64,000 nt of DNA from contig JACZZP010000001.1 in NCBI GenBank assembly GCA_015183035.1, positions 1,178,001 to 1,242,000 on the forward strand, in the 5' to 3' direction. The stretch is from Meloidogyne chitwoodi. Lineage: Eukaryota > Nematoda > Chromadorea > Rhabditida > Meloidogynidae. Positions 38,068 through 50,099 of this stretch are shown piece after piece. The notes below the pieces were generated by a model. That model did not search any database. It saw only the letters and a program-made list of their open reading frames with translations, and was not told the origin of the DNA. Position 1 is the first letter of the stretch, and each line of letters starts with the position of its first letter. The translations under genes and the position numbers were made by a program.

Positions 38068-39816
38068 TAGTTGCAAGATAAAATTTTTATATCAAATGAA
38101 AAAAAAAAGATTTTTAAGTAAAAAATAAAAAAATAAATAAATATTTTAATTTTTAAAATTATTTAAATATTTTTAACAGATTTTTAATAAATAAAATATC
38201 CAAAATATTTTCTAATATTTATTTAATTATTTTAAAATAATAATAAATTTATTTCTTTTAACTACTTTTAATTTTAACAAATATTTCTCTAAATATCCTA
38301 AAGTAGTATTTTTAAGAAAAATTAATTTGGAACATATTGCAATTTTTAAATAGAGTGAAGTATAAATAATTGAAAAGAGTGGATGAATGTATATTAAGAG
38401 AAATAAATTAATTTATTAATAATATTTAGGGACTAATTTTAAAAAATAAATAAATAATATAATTTAAAAATATTTAAATTTTGTTTTTTTATTACTTTTA
38501 TCATATTTTGATTATTTAATTTATTTCCAACATTTTAATAAAAAATACTTTATTTTTTCTAAAAAATAAAATAAATTGTATATACTAAAAAGGTTCTTTT
38601 TAATAATATTTTTATATTTTTATGGACTCCAGCCGCGAGATTTTCTAATACAGAGAAGAGTTTATAGTTTAAAAAAGAGAGGTATACCCACCCAACAGCA
38701 ACAAATAGAAAAACAGTCAAATAATAAATAAATAACAATACAATAGGCGGCTTAAATGGCCGGATTAAAAGGGGACAAACGCCAAAATAATAATAAATAA
38801 TAAATATATGTACTAACTAATAACAAAAATGTCCCTCACAGAGTTAATTGCCTTGCCCTATTCCATACAATTAACTCACTCAAATTATTTTTTCTTTTAA
38901 ATTTTAAAAAGAAAAAATAAAATAAAATACAAAAACCTGTCGAATTATTTGGATCAGTGATTTTTTATTTAAAAAAATTTAAAAATAAAATTCCAAAATA
39001 ATAAAATAAAATTTTAAATATTTTTTTAATTGAAGAAATAAAGAAAAATTATTTTAATTATTAATAAAATGATAAAATTAAAATAAATATATAGGTAATT
39101 TTTAATATTTTAAATAATTAATAATAAATAAAAAGAATGAATTAATAAAGTCTTTTCTTTCCAGGTAATTTAGTTTTATTTGTTTCTTTTTTAATATAAA
39201 TAATTTTAAAATATAAAAATAAGAGAATAAAATAAATAAATTAATAAAAAGGTTTAAAACCGCTTTTAGTGACCGGTCAACAAAACAATGAAAAAAGAGA
39301 AAAGAAAAAAGAAGATAAGAATATCCGCTAATCGTTTGTGACCCTCTTAAATTTTAATAATAATAATAATTTTTTTTCTACAAATGAATAAAAAAATAAA
39401 AAAGAGAAAGAAAGATTAGCCTATATGGCGCTCAAATGAATTTTTTATTTAAAAATAAAATAATTGGCTTGTTGCGATTAATGTTTTAGACAATAAATTT
39501 ATAAAAAAGAAAGAAGAGACTTTTAAGTGTTAAAAAAGTAGAGAAGATAATCTTTTAATTTAAAAGAAAAATTTGAAACAAGAAGAGATTTGTATATTTT
39601 TTTAAATTTAAAAAAGTAAAATTAAATTAAATTTTTATATAAATCCAATTTTATTTAATAATAATTAGAAATAAATTATAAATATTCTTTGTTTAATTTA
39701 ATTTAATCATTTTATTATTCAATTTATAATTCCACCTATAAGAATAAAATAGGTCGTTTTTTTTGAGTTTTTTCAAATAATTTTATAAGTTTTTATTTTT
39801 TTGGGTAAATTATATT

Positions 39817-40023
39817 CATTCGATAGCTTTTTGAAAGGGCTATCGAATGTAATAAATGTTTTTTGAAAAAGTTACAAATGTCGAAAAAATGTCAAAAACC
39901 TGTTTTTTTGACAAGAGAAAAAGGGCAGTAGCTGCGGTTTTTGGACCACAACTTTTTTGTGGATAAAGGTACAGAGTTGGTCCCAGCGGTAGAACACACC
40001 TTCAGATTTTGGGCTATCGAATG
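39817..40023. mobile_element. possible short TIR element with CATTCGATAGC ends
   Basis: CATTCGATAGC at 39817-39827 is inverted as GCTATCGAATG at 40013-40023. A third copy, GCTATCGAATG at 39839-39849, forms a perfect 11-bp hairpin with the first. No coding potential; a duplication is not certain. Confidence 0.4.
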
Positions 40024-40142
40024 GTATAAAAATTAAAAGGATCGGATAAAGATTATCTTTTTGACAAAATTAAAAAAGACAAATTTAAGATGGGAGGCAT
40101 AGTCAAAGCAAGTTTATTTGCAAGTGGATGAGAGGAGATGTG

Positions 40143-40197
40143 GTGTAGTGGTAGTGTGCGTGATTTGCTAGTTGGAATGTGGGTTCGAATTCGAAGG
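40143..40197 (+). repeat. tRNA-derived SINE-like sequence (Pol III A and B boxes)
   Basis: TGGTGTAGTGG near 40141 matches the A box consensus at about 10 of 11 positions. GGTTCGAATTC near 40181 matches the B box at about 10 of 11, about 40 bp away as in a tRNA. The anticodon and T-stems do not pair properly, so it is not a functional tRNA. An A/T-rich tail follows. Confidence 0.45.
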
Positions 40198-42645
40198 TCG
40201 AAAATATTTTTTAAAAATGTTTCAAGAAAGGCCATCTATTCGCAAGACATTTTCTAGAATTAGTGTTACAAGCGCGAAGCGGTTTCTATACACTTCAGTC
40301 GCGAAGCTTCTATCGTAAAAAGATAGTTCTCCAATCTTTGTATTATTCCACTAGTTAATAAATAAATGAAATAGTATTAACTATTTTTTTTAACTAATAA
40401 ATATTAAAAAATATTAAAAAAAATCACATTATAAAAAATAATAATCCTTTTTTTAAAGATAGAATAAATTAATTTTATAATTATTTAAATAGTTAACAAT
40501 TAAAAAAAATAATTAAATAAATATTAAAATATTTATAATTTAATAAAATAATTGGAGAACATATAAATAATTAATTATTTAAAATAAAACAATAATAACG
40601 GTTATATTATTATGGTCATTGTCTTATTTGTTCATTGAAGTAGTAAATAGACAATACTAAATAAATATATGTACATATAATCTCTTCTTCTTTTTTTAAA
40701 TCTGAGAGAAAATTCTTGACCTTTTTTTATAATTTTATATCACTTATGCTTGACAGAGTCAGCTAATTGTTGCTTTGTTTTTTAGGGAAAAATATAAAAA
40801 AAAAGTTATTTAAAAATAATTAAAAATTATTTTTAAATAAATTAATATATATTTAATATTTTTGTTATTTTTAATAAATATTCTCGAATAATATTACTAT
40901 GGATATTTTGCACTTTTTAAATTATTAAAAATATTCTCTTGCGCAATAGCAATCAAAAATACAATTTCTTTGCATTTTTTTATTTAAATATAATAAATGT
41001 GTTGCCTTTAAATATTATTTTATTTTTTAAAAGTCATCAATCAGTCTTTATTTATTTATATATTTTTTATTTATTTTTTAAAAAATAAAGTAAATTCATC
41101 AAAAATATTTTTTAAATCTTTTATAATTCATTAATTGTTTAATATTCAAATAAAAAGATATTATTTTAATTTATTTTTCTAAAATCCAGCAGAGTTTAAT
41201 AAAAATAAAAAGTTTTATTAAAGTCACACTTATTTAAAAAAAGCGGTAAAAATATAAAAATAATGGGAAAATTCAAAAAGAAATATGTGAGAAAATTTAT
41301 TAAAATAAAAAAACCTTTTTTAACCAATTTTAAATAAAAAGAATAATAAAAATAGTGAAATTACCTTTAAAGGCAACATCAAAAAATTGTTAAAAAATCT
41401 TTCCGCAAAAAAAAACAAAATTAAAAATCATTCAATTACTCTTTTTATAACCTTTCCCATGGCCTAAAAATAAATATAAAAAAAAAGTAAATTGAAAAGG
41501 TTTGAAAATAATAATATAAAAATAAATTTAAAAAAATACAATTATATTTATTGCTAAAAAATAAATAAAAATATTTAAAAAATCTTTTTGATGTTAAAAA
41601 TAACCTTATAAAACAAATAAATAAAAAGTGAAATTTGACTATAAGATCAAATATTCTTTTTTATTTTTTTGTAATTAAATAATTAAGTTTTAATAAAATT
41701 AATTCAAAATATAATATATTTTTTAAACAAATAAAAACATAAATATTTATATATTTTTTTTAATATTTCTCCAGAAATTTACTAAAAACATTTTTGTTTT
41801 TTAATTTTATTTATGATTGCCGACAAATTTTTATTAAAATAATATTACGCAGTTGGAAACAAAAAAAATAGGAACGAGAATACCTTAGGAAGAAACAACC
41901 AAGAAAATATTGTCATAAAAATAAAAAATATAAGGAAATGTCGGCAAAAAAATAAACAAATTTTTTTTCAAAAATATATATTTTTCCTGTCCCGGCATTT
42001 TTATAAATACAAAGTGATTTTTATTTTTTGGGGCTCATTTTCTCGCTAATTAAATTTTTTGTTGTTTTTTATATATAAAAACATGAGAAAAGAAAAAAAA
42101 CAATTTAATTTGTATTTTATATTAGTACAGTATTTTATTAAATATTAATTTAAAATAAAAAATATAAATATTTCCATACTATTAATAAAAAAATAATAAT
42201 ATTATTTTAATTTTATTATTTAATAAAATGTGCAATATTTTAATCAACTTTAAATACTGAAGAATTACAAGAAAATTATAACTTTTTTATTTATTTTTTT
42301 ACTAAATTAATTTCTTTTTTAATTTTAGATAAAAGTTGTTTAGAATTAATTGTTTAATAAGTTTTTATATTTTTTGATCCATTTTGGCAATTTTTAGAGA
42401 TTTTAATCCTCTAGAATGCAAATAAAATTTTATCAAGACTATTAAAATTATTAAAAATATTTATATTATTGACATAAATTGATAAAAAAACAAAAAATAA
42501 ATAATAAAATAAAGCCATTTGAAAGCAAAGATTAAATTAAATAATTCTCTTAAAAAAATAATATTATTTTAATTTATTACTAAAATTTTGTTAAAAAATA
42601 TTACAAAATAGAATATTTAAAAAAATTAATAAAATTTTCTTTTGT

Positions 42646-44310
42646 TTATTCTTTCAAATTTTGTTTATATTTATTAAAAATTAAATAAAATTGTTTATGC
42701 CGGCTAATTGCACATTGCATATAATTAAATTGAATTTTTGATAAATTAGCCTATTTAAAATTAAAAATAATAATTAAATAAATAAAATACCTGATGAATA
42801 GCCCAAAGTGTCCAGAAAAAATGTGAGGCCTAAAATTAAATTATTTTGAAATAAATTTAAAAAATTAAATTGTTTTTTTAAAAATTAACCGATTCAAAGA
42901 TTATTAATTGATTGAGAAGATTTTTTAATTCCAAATCATCCAATGGTTTTCCCAAAAAATGAAAAAAATAACATTTAAGTAAATATTCACGTTCAATATT
43001 TGTAGGACCATTAAGTTCATAATTAGGTATATCTTCTACGCCTAAATTATTTTTTTTAAATTAATTAATTAATTTAATTAATTATTTACCAGCATATTCA
43101 CACAAATGATTAGCTATATCATATAATTGTGGATTTGGACCAGTATATTCATAATCAATAAAATGAACCTTATTATTAGGCTCATCTAGAAGAACTTTAG
43201 AAAATAAAAATATTTATAATTTATTTTTAGTTTTATTTAATAAAACAATAATTAAGTACATACTATTATATATAAGTAAATCATTATGAGAAAAAACTAA
43301 AGGTGAATAAATATTTTCTATAAATATAATTAATTGGTTAAATTGATCAAGTAAATCAATATCTAAAAATATTAAATTATTTAAATAATTAATTTATATT
43401 CTGACTTGCAAAATATTCATTAAATTGTTGTTGACTTTTTTCTGATGATATTTTATTTGGAAGTGTTTCTAACCATTTTTTAGATTTAATATAAAATGAT
43501 GACCGTTGATTTTGTTCTTCTTTTGTAAGAGAGATTTTATGTAATGAAACTAATGAAACACATATTTTTCTATTAAAAATTTAATTTAAAAAAGAATTTT
43601 TAATTTATTTACTTACTCAACTATAGAAGGATTTCTTACACTTTTTATAGAAAGACATTCGCCTGGTAAATAACCATAAACTAATCCATTTTCAAATCTG
43701 AAAATAATCAAAAAGAAATTTATATTTAAAATACTTTGCATAAACTGGAGCAGCAAGGCCATTTTCTAAAAGTCTTTCCAGATTAGCTAATTCTGATTCT
43801 CTATTTTTGAATAAATATTTAATAATATAATTAGTTTAATTTAATTTATATACCTATCAATTATTTTATCTGAATCAGCACCAAACACTCGAAAGATAAG
43901 TTTATCATCTTTATCTTCATCATAAATGACACAAAATGTTTTATTTGTAATCCCATTAGTGAATACCTTTTTTACTTATTTATTAATTTTTATTTTAAAA
44001 ATTATATTTATAATTAGTTTATTATTTCGAAATACTTAACATTTTAGAAACATACAAAAAACTAATTAAATTGGAAGTATAATATTATAATTCCCAATAG
44101 CTAAATCCTTTAGTGATTTCTTAAAATATTTATAAATAAATTTTAAAAATTAACTTTAATCTCGCAACAATCCAATTTCCAATTTGGCCTTATCTGCTTA
44201 ATAATTACTGAAATTTTACAATTTGAATTCCCATTTTCAATTTTAATGGGTGCTTCGAGTGGAATTTGTATAGGGATAAAAGGAAAATATTTTTTTGACG
44301 AAAAGTTCAT
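42646..44310 (-). CDS. ethanolamine kinase (choline/ethanolamine kinase family)
   Basis: ATG at 44310, stop TAA at 42648-42646. The N-terminus has IPIQIPLEAPIKIENG, IIKQIRPNWKLDCCEIK, then VFTNGITNKTFCVIYDE across an intron, the ATP-binding F-T-x-GITN motif. It continues IFRVFGADSDKIIDRESEL, LLENGLAAPVYAKFENGLVY, GYLPGE, FSHNDLLIYN (Brenner HxD-type catalytic loop), VHFIDYEYTG (metal-binding IDxEY), YDIANHLCEYAGVEDIPNY and ASHFFWTLWAIHQ. The short N-terminus and the order PxW...F-T-GITN favour ethanolamine over choline kinase. The enzyme makes phosphoethanolamine in the Kennedy pathway. All essential motifs look intact. Confidence 0.88.
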
Positions 44311-45535
44311 CTTTAAAAAATTGGGGGTAAATCAGTTTAAAAAGTAAATTAAACTGGTTGGCGTAAAATTAGATGAGTATTTTTTATCAAAATTTAGGAA
44401 AGGAAAAACAAAAAGTCACAGTGATGAATAAGAGGAAAACTCTTAATATAGACATACACAACATCCATTTCTACTCACTCTTTCGTTTATGAATTTAACT
44501 TCATTTATATATATATATGTACATAAAAATCAATAAAACCAAAATTATTAACTTAACCAATACTTCTTCTAGAATACTTTTGAGAATTTAAATTTTAAAA
44601 ATAGTATAAATGTATTAATAAACAACTAAAAGGACATTAAAAAATTAAAAAAGTTTTTTCATTTAGGCGGTACTATTAAAGATGAGGTGGCTCTTTTTGC
44701 GGATTTTTTCTGTGGACAAGTTTTAATCGCATATTAGTATTATGCTTAATTTTATTTTTGCCGTAAGGAAAAATGAGTAAAATTGATTTACAGGTATGCT
44801 TAAATGTGTTTAAACTAGTCATTTTACTTTTTTTGTGAACAATTATTCACTAGAAATGATCAAAATCTTAAAAATTTTACTTTATTACAATTATACAACA
44901 AAGTAAGCTTATCAGAAGAAGAGTTTCAACAATGGCTTACAAGTCTGGGTATGCTTCACAGTAAAAGAACGTGTGATTATGAGTCAGAAATGCGTAATAA
45001 ATTTGGGACTGCTGAAACAATTTTTGAAAATTATTGCATGAATTTATTAGGAAACGAAAATTTGGAGGAGAATATTGTTTAAATTTGATTTCACAAATTG
45101 TAAATAATAAAAATATATGCAAATAAAACTTGTCCACAGAAAAAATCCGCAAAAAGAGCCACCTCATCTTTAATAGTGCTATTTAGGCAACCAAATTATA
45201 TCGCTAATAAAACCAACAAAATATAGAAAAGTTTATTGATAGCAAAAATGAAAAGGCGATTTTCAAGGCATAACAAAAAGAATCATCGATTAAAATTTTA
45301 AAAATAATACTTTAACCTATAAAATAATTTTTGTATTCAAATTAAGTCTCATACCCCTATGTTGAGGAAAGCTAATACATCGCCCATCCTTTTTACATAT
45401 TTAAAAACCAAAAATTTTTTTAAAATAAATGTGGAGATTGGTCATCAAATCATTTTAAAAAATCCCAAGTTGTTACTTACTCAAAACAAAAATTCGTTCA
45501 TTTAACTCTTCGCTTCTTCAAGGATTCAAACCTTC
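44311..45535. other. intergenic region between ethanolamine kinase and Tra2-like genes
   Basis: Contains the ethanolamine kinase upstream region (with a TATATATATATATG run near 44505-44520), the Merlin-like copy B, and AT-rich 3' flank of the splicing-factor gene. No gene seen. Confidence 0.45.
44669..45180 (+). mobile_element. Merlin-like DNA transposon, degenerate copy B
   Basis: TIRs of about 58 bp, starting GGTACTATTAAAGATGAGG on the left and AGCACTATTAAAGATGAGG on the right, are flanked by an exact 8-bp duplication ATTTAGGC at 44661-44668 and 45181-45188. The interior is homologous to copy A at 16210-16893 (the shared block near TTACAATTATACAACAAA) and keeps a short transposase relic KFGTAETIFENYCMNLLG near 45000-45050. 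Shorter and more decayed than copy A. Confidence 0.78.
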
Positions 45536-47249
45536 TTAAGAACGGCTACGACTGCGACTATAACGAACCGGACTTCGAGAGCCTTTTCGTGCATGACGAT
45601 TGAATTCGGATTTTTTCTCCTTACTAATTGAAAAAAATTATATATTTACTAATTAGTGTTCTAATAAAGTTTAAATTAAACTTACTAAGGTCCACCACCA
45701 CGAGTGACAGAATAATCAACGCGAACTTTCATTCCATCAATTACAGTGTCCATCAAATGATCTTTTGCCTAAATAGAAATATGATAAATCCAATCTTTTC
45801 TAGAAAAACATACACGCGTGGCATCCTTGGTGCTAGTAAAGTAAACAAAACCAAAACCACGTGAACGTCCAGTGAATCGGTCGTAGACAATTTGGACGGA
45901 CTCAATCTCTCCATATTCACCAAAAAGTTTGCGCAAATCACGCTCACTTGTATGCTGAAATTTAAAAAATATTTATACCTCGACATTACTAATTTTGGCA
46001 CTACTGAAGAGTGGACGGCTTTTTTGTAGACTTTCTTTTGTACGAAGATATAATAGCTCATTCTAGAGCTATCATTTGTATAAAAGAAATTCCGCAAAAA
46101 ACCATCCACTTTTCAATAATATCGTGATTTTTGAATACTTTATATTCAATTTCACATCTTTTAAGATAAAAATTCAACAAACCAGACTCATGCCAAAAAC
46201 TCCAAGACATGGACCCGGCTCTGGATTGTCTCTTCCATCAGCATAACGATGTCCACGACCACTGAAACCGCCACCATAACGATCACGACCATACTCACGC
46301 CCATAGTCACGGCTATAACGATCACGGGAACGGCTGAAATAAATATTTTTTTTTACTAATATTTGTAAAATGAGGGGCAAATTAATTTTTAATTGTCATT
46401 AATAAGCAGTGTAGAAAATGATAAATCAATAAAATTAAAAACACATAGGCAGACAACTAAGTAGTTTAATTTTGTACCAAAAAATGTGTATACGTTTCTG
46501 GTATACAGATTATATTTTACTCAAATAAATAACCAGCATTACAAATTTACCAATCAGCATTTGGATTTGTTTTGAAAATTAATTTTGTGCCCTAATCTTT
46601 GATTGAATAAATTGATTGCAATAAGGAAGTTTTGAAGTTTGTAAATAAATTTGTAAGGCAGCATTGATAGCTTTGATTTCGAGCAGGTTGGAAAAAATGG
46701 AAAAGAAAGAGAAAAGACCATCCCTCGTTGAAAATTGAAAATATATAAAAGTGAGCAAAAGGATTTTGAAAGGAATTGAACATCATCCTTGAATGCCCAA
46801 ATTCCTAATTGCAGCGATCAGTTTTGTTTAAATTTGAGAAAAACATTGATTGTATAAATGCTCTAAATGCATTAGATTTTTTGCAGATAGGAATTATACT
46901 GTCAATGACCATTTTACAAACCTTCTGCGTCGATCGTCATCTCTTCGCCTTGACGAAACAACTTCTCTCTTTGGTGATGGACTCATGCTAGAAATAGTTT
47001 CAGATTAAATTAAAATTATTAGTTGAATTGGTATCGATACAAACTATTTTAATTAGAATCTTTTAAATAAAATCTTCTACAGTTCAAAACATCAACAACC
47101 TGTAAGTTTGTGAGCGGGAACGCGAACGCGACACACTACGTCGACGTTTTTTTGAACCATCAACAGGGCTGTAGTCCTTAAATTATCATAAACTAATTCT
47201 AATTATAAAAATTAATTACCCTTTCTCGTTTAGTATCAGAACGGCCCAT
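45536..47249 (-). CDS. rsp-8: Transformer-2-type SR splicing factor (RRM with RS regions)
   Basis: ATG at 47249 ([20 protein letters not shown], then [12 protein letters not shown]), stop TAA at 45538-45536. Exons encode an N-terminal RS region, a [14 protein letters not shown] exon, an Arg/Tyr/Gly-rich stretch ([20 protein letters not shown]), then the [18 protein letters not shown] (RNP2) | [40 protein letters not shown] (RNP1), [11 protein letters not shown] short C-terminal RS tail ([15 protein letters not shown]) follows. The RNP2/RNP1 context matches Tra2 proteins, which activate exon inclusion by binding GAA-rich enhancers. The symbol follows the C. elegans Tra2 orthologue as I recall it. 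A hairpin-forming element sits in the intron inside the RRM. Confidence 0.86.
46003..46117. mobile_element. palindromic MITE in the RRM intron of the Tra2-like gene
   Basis: The two halves are inverted copies: left TACTGAAGAGTGGACGGCTT, right AACCATCCACTTTTCAATA, with AGCTC ATTCTA GAGCT at the centre (about 46051-46066). They form an almost complete 115-nt imperfect hairpin, lying wholly between the exon ending GVFGMSL and the exon beginning HTSERDL. Confidence 0.6.
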
Positions 47250-47764
47250 ATTAAAATTTTATGCCAATTGAACAAACTTAAATTACTAAAATGGAATTAT
47301 CCAAAACTAAAATTAATAACAAATTAAATGTTTTAAAATCGAAATAAAATTAAAAAAAAATAGAAATATTACATGTATAAATATGAGTGATGGATATTAA
47401 GGAAGAATATAAAACAAATGGAGAAGCGTCACTAAAATCGATGCGTATATTAAAATCAATACTTTATAATGGTAAAATTTACAGAAGATCAAAAGGCAAA
47501 GGAGGATACGTAAAATTGAGAACGGATAAAAATGCGTAGGGAACGATTTGAGTAGGCCCGTGGCCAGTACACCGCAAATATAAAAATAAACGTGAAGAAA
47601 CTTTAATTAAGGGATTAAGCTTTAAATAAACTTAATCTCTAAAAGTCCATTTTGTTAATTGATGTGACAAAGCAATAAAAAATAGATATTGTAAAAGTTA
47701 ACATAAAAATATGTATACAACAAAAATCAACATTTTAATGAAAAACATTCACATAAATAATTTA
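47250..47764. other. intergenic spacer
   Basis: About 515 bp between the Tra2-like start and the ZC3H15 stop. No gene seen; it should contain the Tra2-like promoter or trans-splice site and the ZC3H15 3' UTR. Confidence 0.45.
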
Positions 47765-49425
47765 TCAAATTTTATTTAGCCTATCACTTAAAATTTGCTC
47801 TTCATTAGAATTTTCTTGCTGCGTTTCATTTTCATCATCAGAAGAATCACTACAAGGCAATTGTTCTTCGTTGAAAAGTTCTTTATCAAAAACAATCACT
47901 TTAGAAGGTCCGCTTTCGTCCTTTTCATCATCCATTTCAATAATATGACCTTGGGCATCCACTGCTTGAAAAGTATTATCACCAATTTCGAAGGCTTTTA
48001 TTTGATCAATCTATAATAGAAAATTCGAATATCATTTTCCAAAATAAACCTCTCCATCCTCATTCGGCTCTCGCTCATATTGAGCAACAATTCCATCATC
48101 ACCGCCTTCTCCACGTTCCAAATTTTCCTCAATTTCAGCAATAAAATCTGGATTGAATTTGAACAAATCTTTTCCAGAAAGGCCTGCCTAAAAGAATAGA
48201 AATATCTTTAAAAGTCATCAAACAAAGTAAATGCCTGCTTTCCACTTTTAAAACTTGCAAGCTTTTCACGATCACTCTGCATTTGTTGTTGTCTCTTCTC
48301 GCGCATTTTTTTCCTTTTCCAAGTAATAAAAGTGTCGAAGGTTACCCTGGTCAACTCTTTATCCAATAATTTTGAACGCTAAAATATAACTAAAAATAGA
48401 AAATAGACGAAAAACCTCTTTTTCAATAAATTCTTCTAAAGAAATTTTGGAAAGTCTTGTCTGTTCTTCCATCTTTTTTTTATCTTTTTTGAGAACGTAA
48501 CCTTGTGGAAGTGCATGCCTAAAATTTATGTTCAAATTCACATAATTAATATAATAAATCCTTTGATTTATTCATTCAATAAAAACCTGTATATACATGT
48601 ATCACCATTGGGACAGTCCCAAAACCTAAAAATTTTAAATAATCATAATATTTAGTAAAAAATACCAACCATCCATACTTAGAATTTTCTACCGCTTCTA
48701 AAAAGTATTTGCAAACCTATATTTAAAAATTTTTTAAATTAAAGCAATAATTTAATCGCACAATGTCTGTTTGATTTGGTCTCTTCCTATCCTTTTCACC
48801 ATGTTTCTTTTCAGCTACATCTTCAAGAGTTTTCTCATCCCAATTTTCATTGGTTTCTCAAAGATTTAAATATTTCCATAAATTAATAACAAACAACCTT
48901 CATCATTAAGCAATGATCGACTGTCAACATATAAATTCTTCTTTGCTGTTTTCTGTTGAATTGACAAATCATGACTGAATTTACATTTATTTCTGAAAAA
49001 CGAAATAGTAGAATATATTACATTCAAAAACCCTTTGGTGCACATTCCCTGTTTGAAGAAGATACAAAGCACCGATTTCGGATCAACATCTTATTGAAAT
49101 AAAATTCAAATATTTTTTGATTTATTTAATTACCTGCGCTTACATTCTGTTGTGCAGAAATATTTGCAACTGGCTTGAAAATTTTACTCATGTCCTTTAG
49201 ATCATCGTCATTTCTCTTTTTTTGTTGATATTGGCTTGAAGAACCACCAAGTATCTACAAAAAACCGTAGTGATCTTAATACATATTTGATTGAAAACTT
49301 GCATTTTTTTCAAGTTGTGCCCTCAATTTTTTATTCTTCAATCCAAATGTACGATCCTTTAATACTTCTTGCTTCTTTTTTTCATCTGCCTTCTTATTCT
49401 TAGGAGGTTGATTTTTTGGAGGCAT
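47765..49425 (-). CDS. ZC3H15: ZC3H15/DFRP1 homologue (CCCH zinc-finger protein)
   Basis: ATG at 49425, stop TGA at 47767-47765. It starts [20 protein letters not shown] and [12 protein letters not shown], the family's N-terminal block. The first CCCH finger is [23 protein letters not shown] and the second is [28 protein letters not shown], followed by [14 protein letters not shown] and [11 protein letters not shown]. Next is [17 protein letters not shown], a [12 protein letters not shown] motif and an acidic C-terminus. DFRP1/ZC3H15 binds and stabilises the translation GTPase DRG1 and associates with ribosomes. All eight finger ligands are present. Confidence 0.9.
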
Positions 49426-50099
49426 TTAAATGAATAAAAATTTTTAATGGAATTTTGAGCAACTTAGTAAAAATATTGTTTTTTTTTATCTACTCCGAAA
49501 GGACTAAATGGGAGCTAATTATAAAAGAATATGAAGAAAATGTTATCTAGTGGCAAATTTCCCTAGAAAATTATCTAGTCACAAGAAACTGCTTTAATTA
49601 AAATTGCTTTGTCAAACCACCCTTATGTTAGTAAACAGCGCCTGCATTTCTCTATCACCAAGGATATATCGTAAAGACATATTGGTGTGCCCAAAACCTT
49701 GTATTTTTTCAGAAAGTAGAGCTCTGAATTACCTATAGTAATGCATAGAAAATCACAAATGAGTTGAGACTCAAATCAATGTTTAATAATACCTTTTTTG
49801 GACTAAATGTCAATTGATTATTTTGGACAAAATGGTCATAGGGATGCATATAAGAAAAAGTTAGTTTTAAGAATCACTTTTTCGAATGGAATGATAAATC
49901 ATTCCTAATTTAACATTAAAAATTATTTAGAAGCAAAACCTAAAAATACTAGCGGATCCAATACCAAAAACTAAGAGTAACGACAAATACAAAATTCTTA
50001 CATTTTTATTTAGTTATTCATAAACATAAAAACAGCGGTGTAAAAATATGAAAATGATATAATACAAACGTATTCTGAAAGTAACTTAAGGTTTTTTTG
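49426..50099. other. intergenic spacer
   Basis: About 670 bp between ZC3H15 and COP1. No gene seen. A stretch near 49796-49845 (TTTTGGACTAAATGTCAATT) is similar to 54470-54516 on the other side of COP1. Confidence 0.45.

Larger units (their letters stand above)
31217..42645. other. 11.4-kb gene-free region upstream of the Sox gene
   Basis: No supported coding exon on either strand. Open frames here are short and of A/T-driven composition. It consists of A/T tracts with islands of higher complexity (about 31800-32060, 33030-33330, 34640-35250, 37680-38100, 38630-38890, 39780-40350). Recognisable items are hairpins at 34636-34677 and 38030-38067, a TIR element at 39817-40023, and a Pol III A/B-box SINE-like stretch at 40143-40197. 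Such a long spacer 5' of a SoxB gene is a candidate regulatory region. Confidence 0.5.

Noticed and set aside
40135..40210. Functional tRNA gene
   Set aside because: A and B boxes match, but the anticodon and T-stems do not pair, so a SINE-like relic is the better call.
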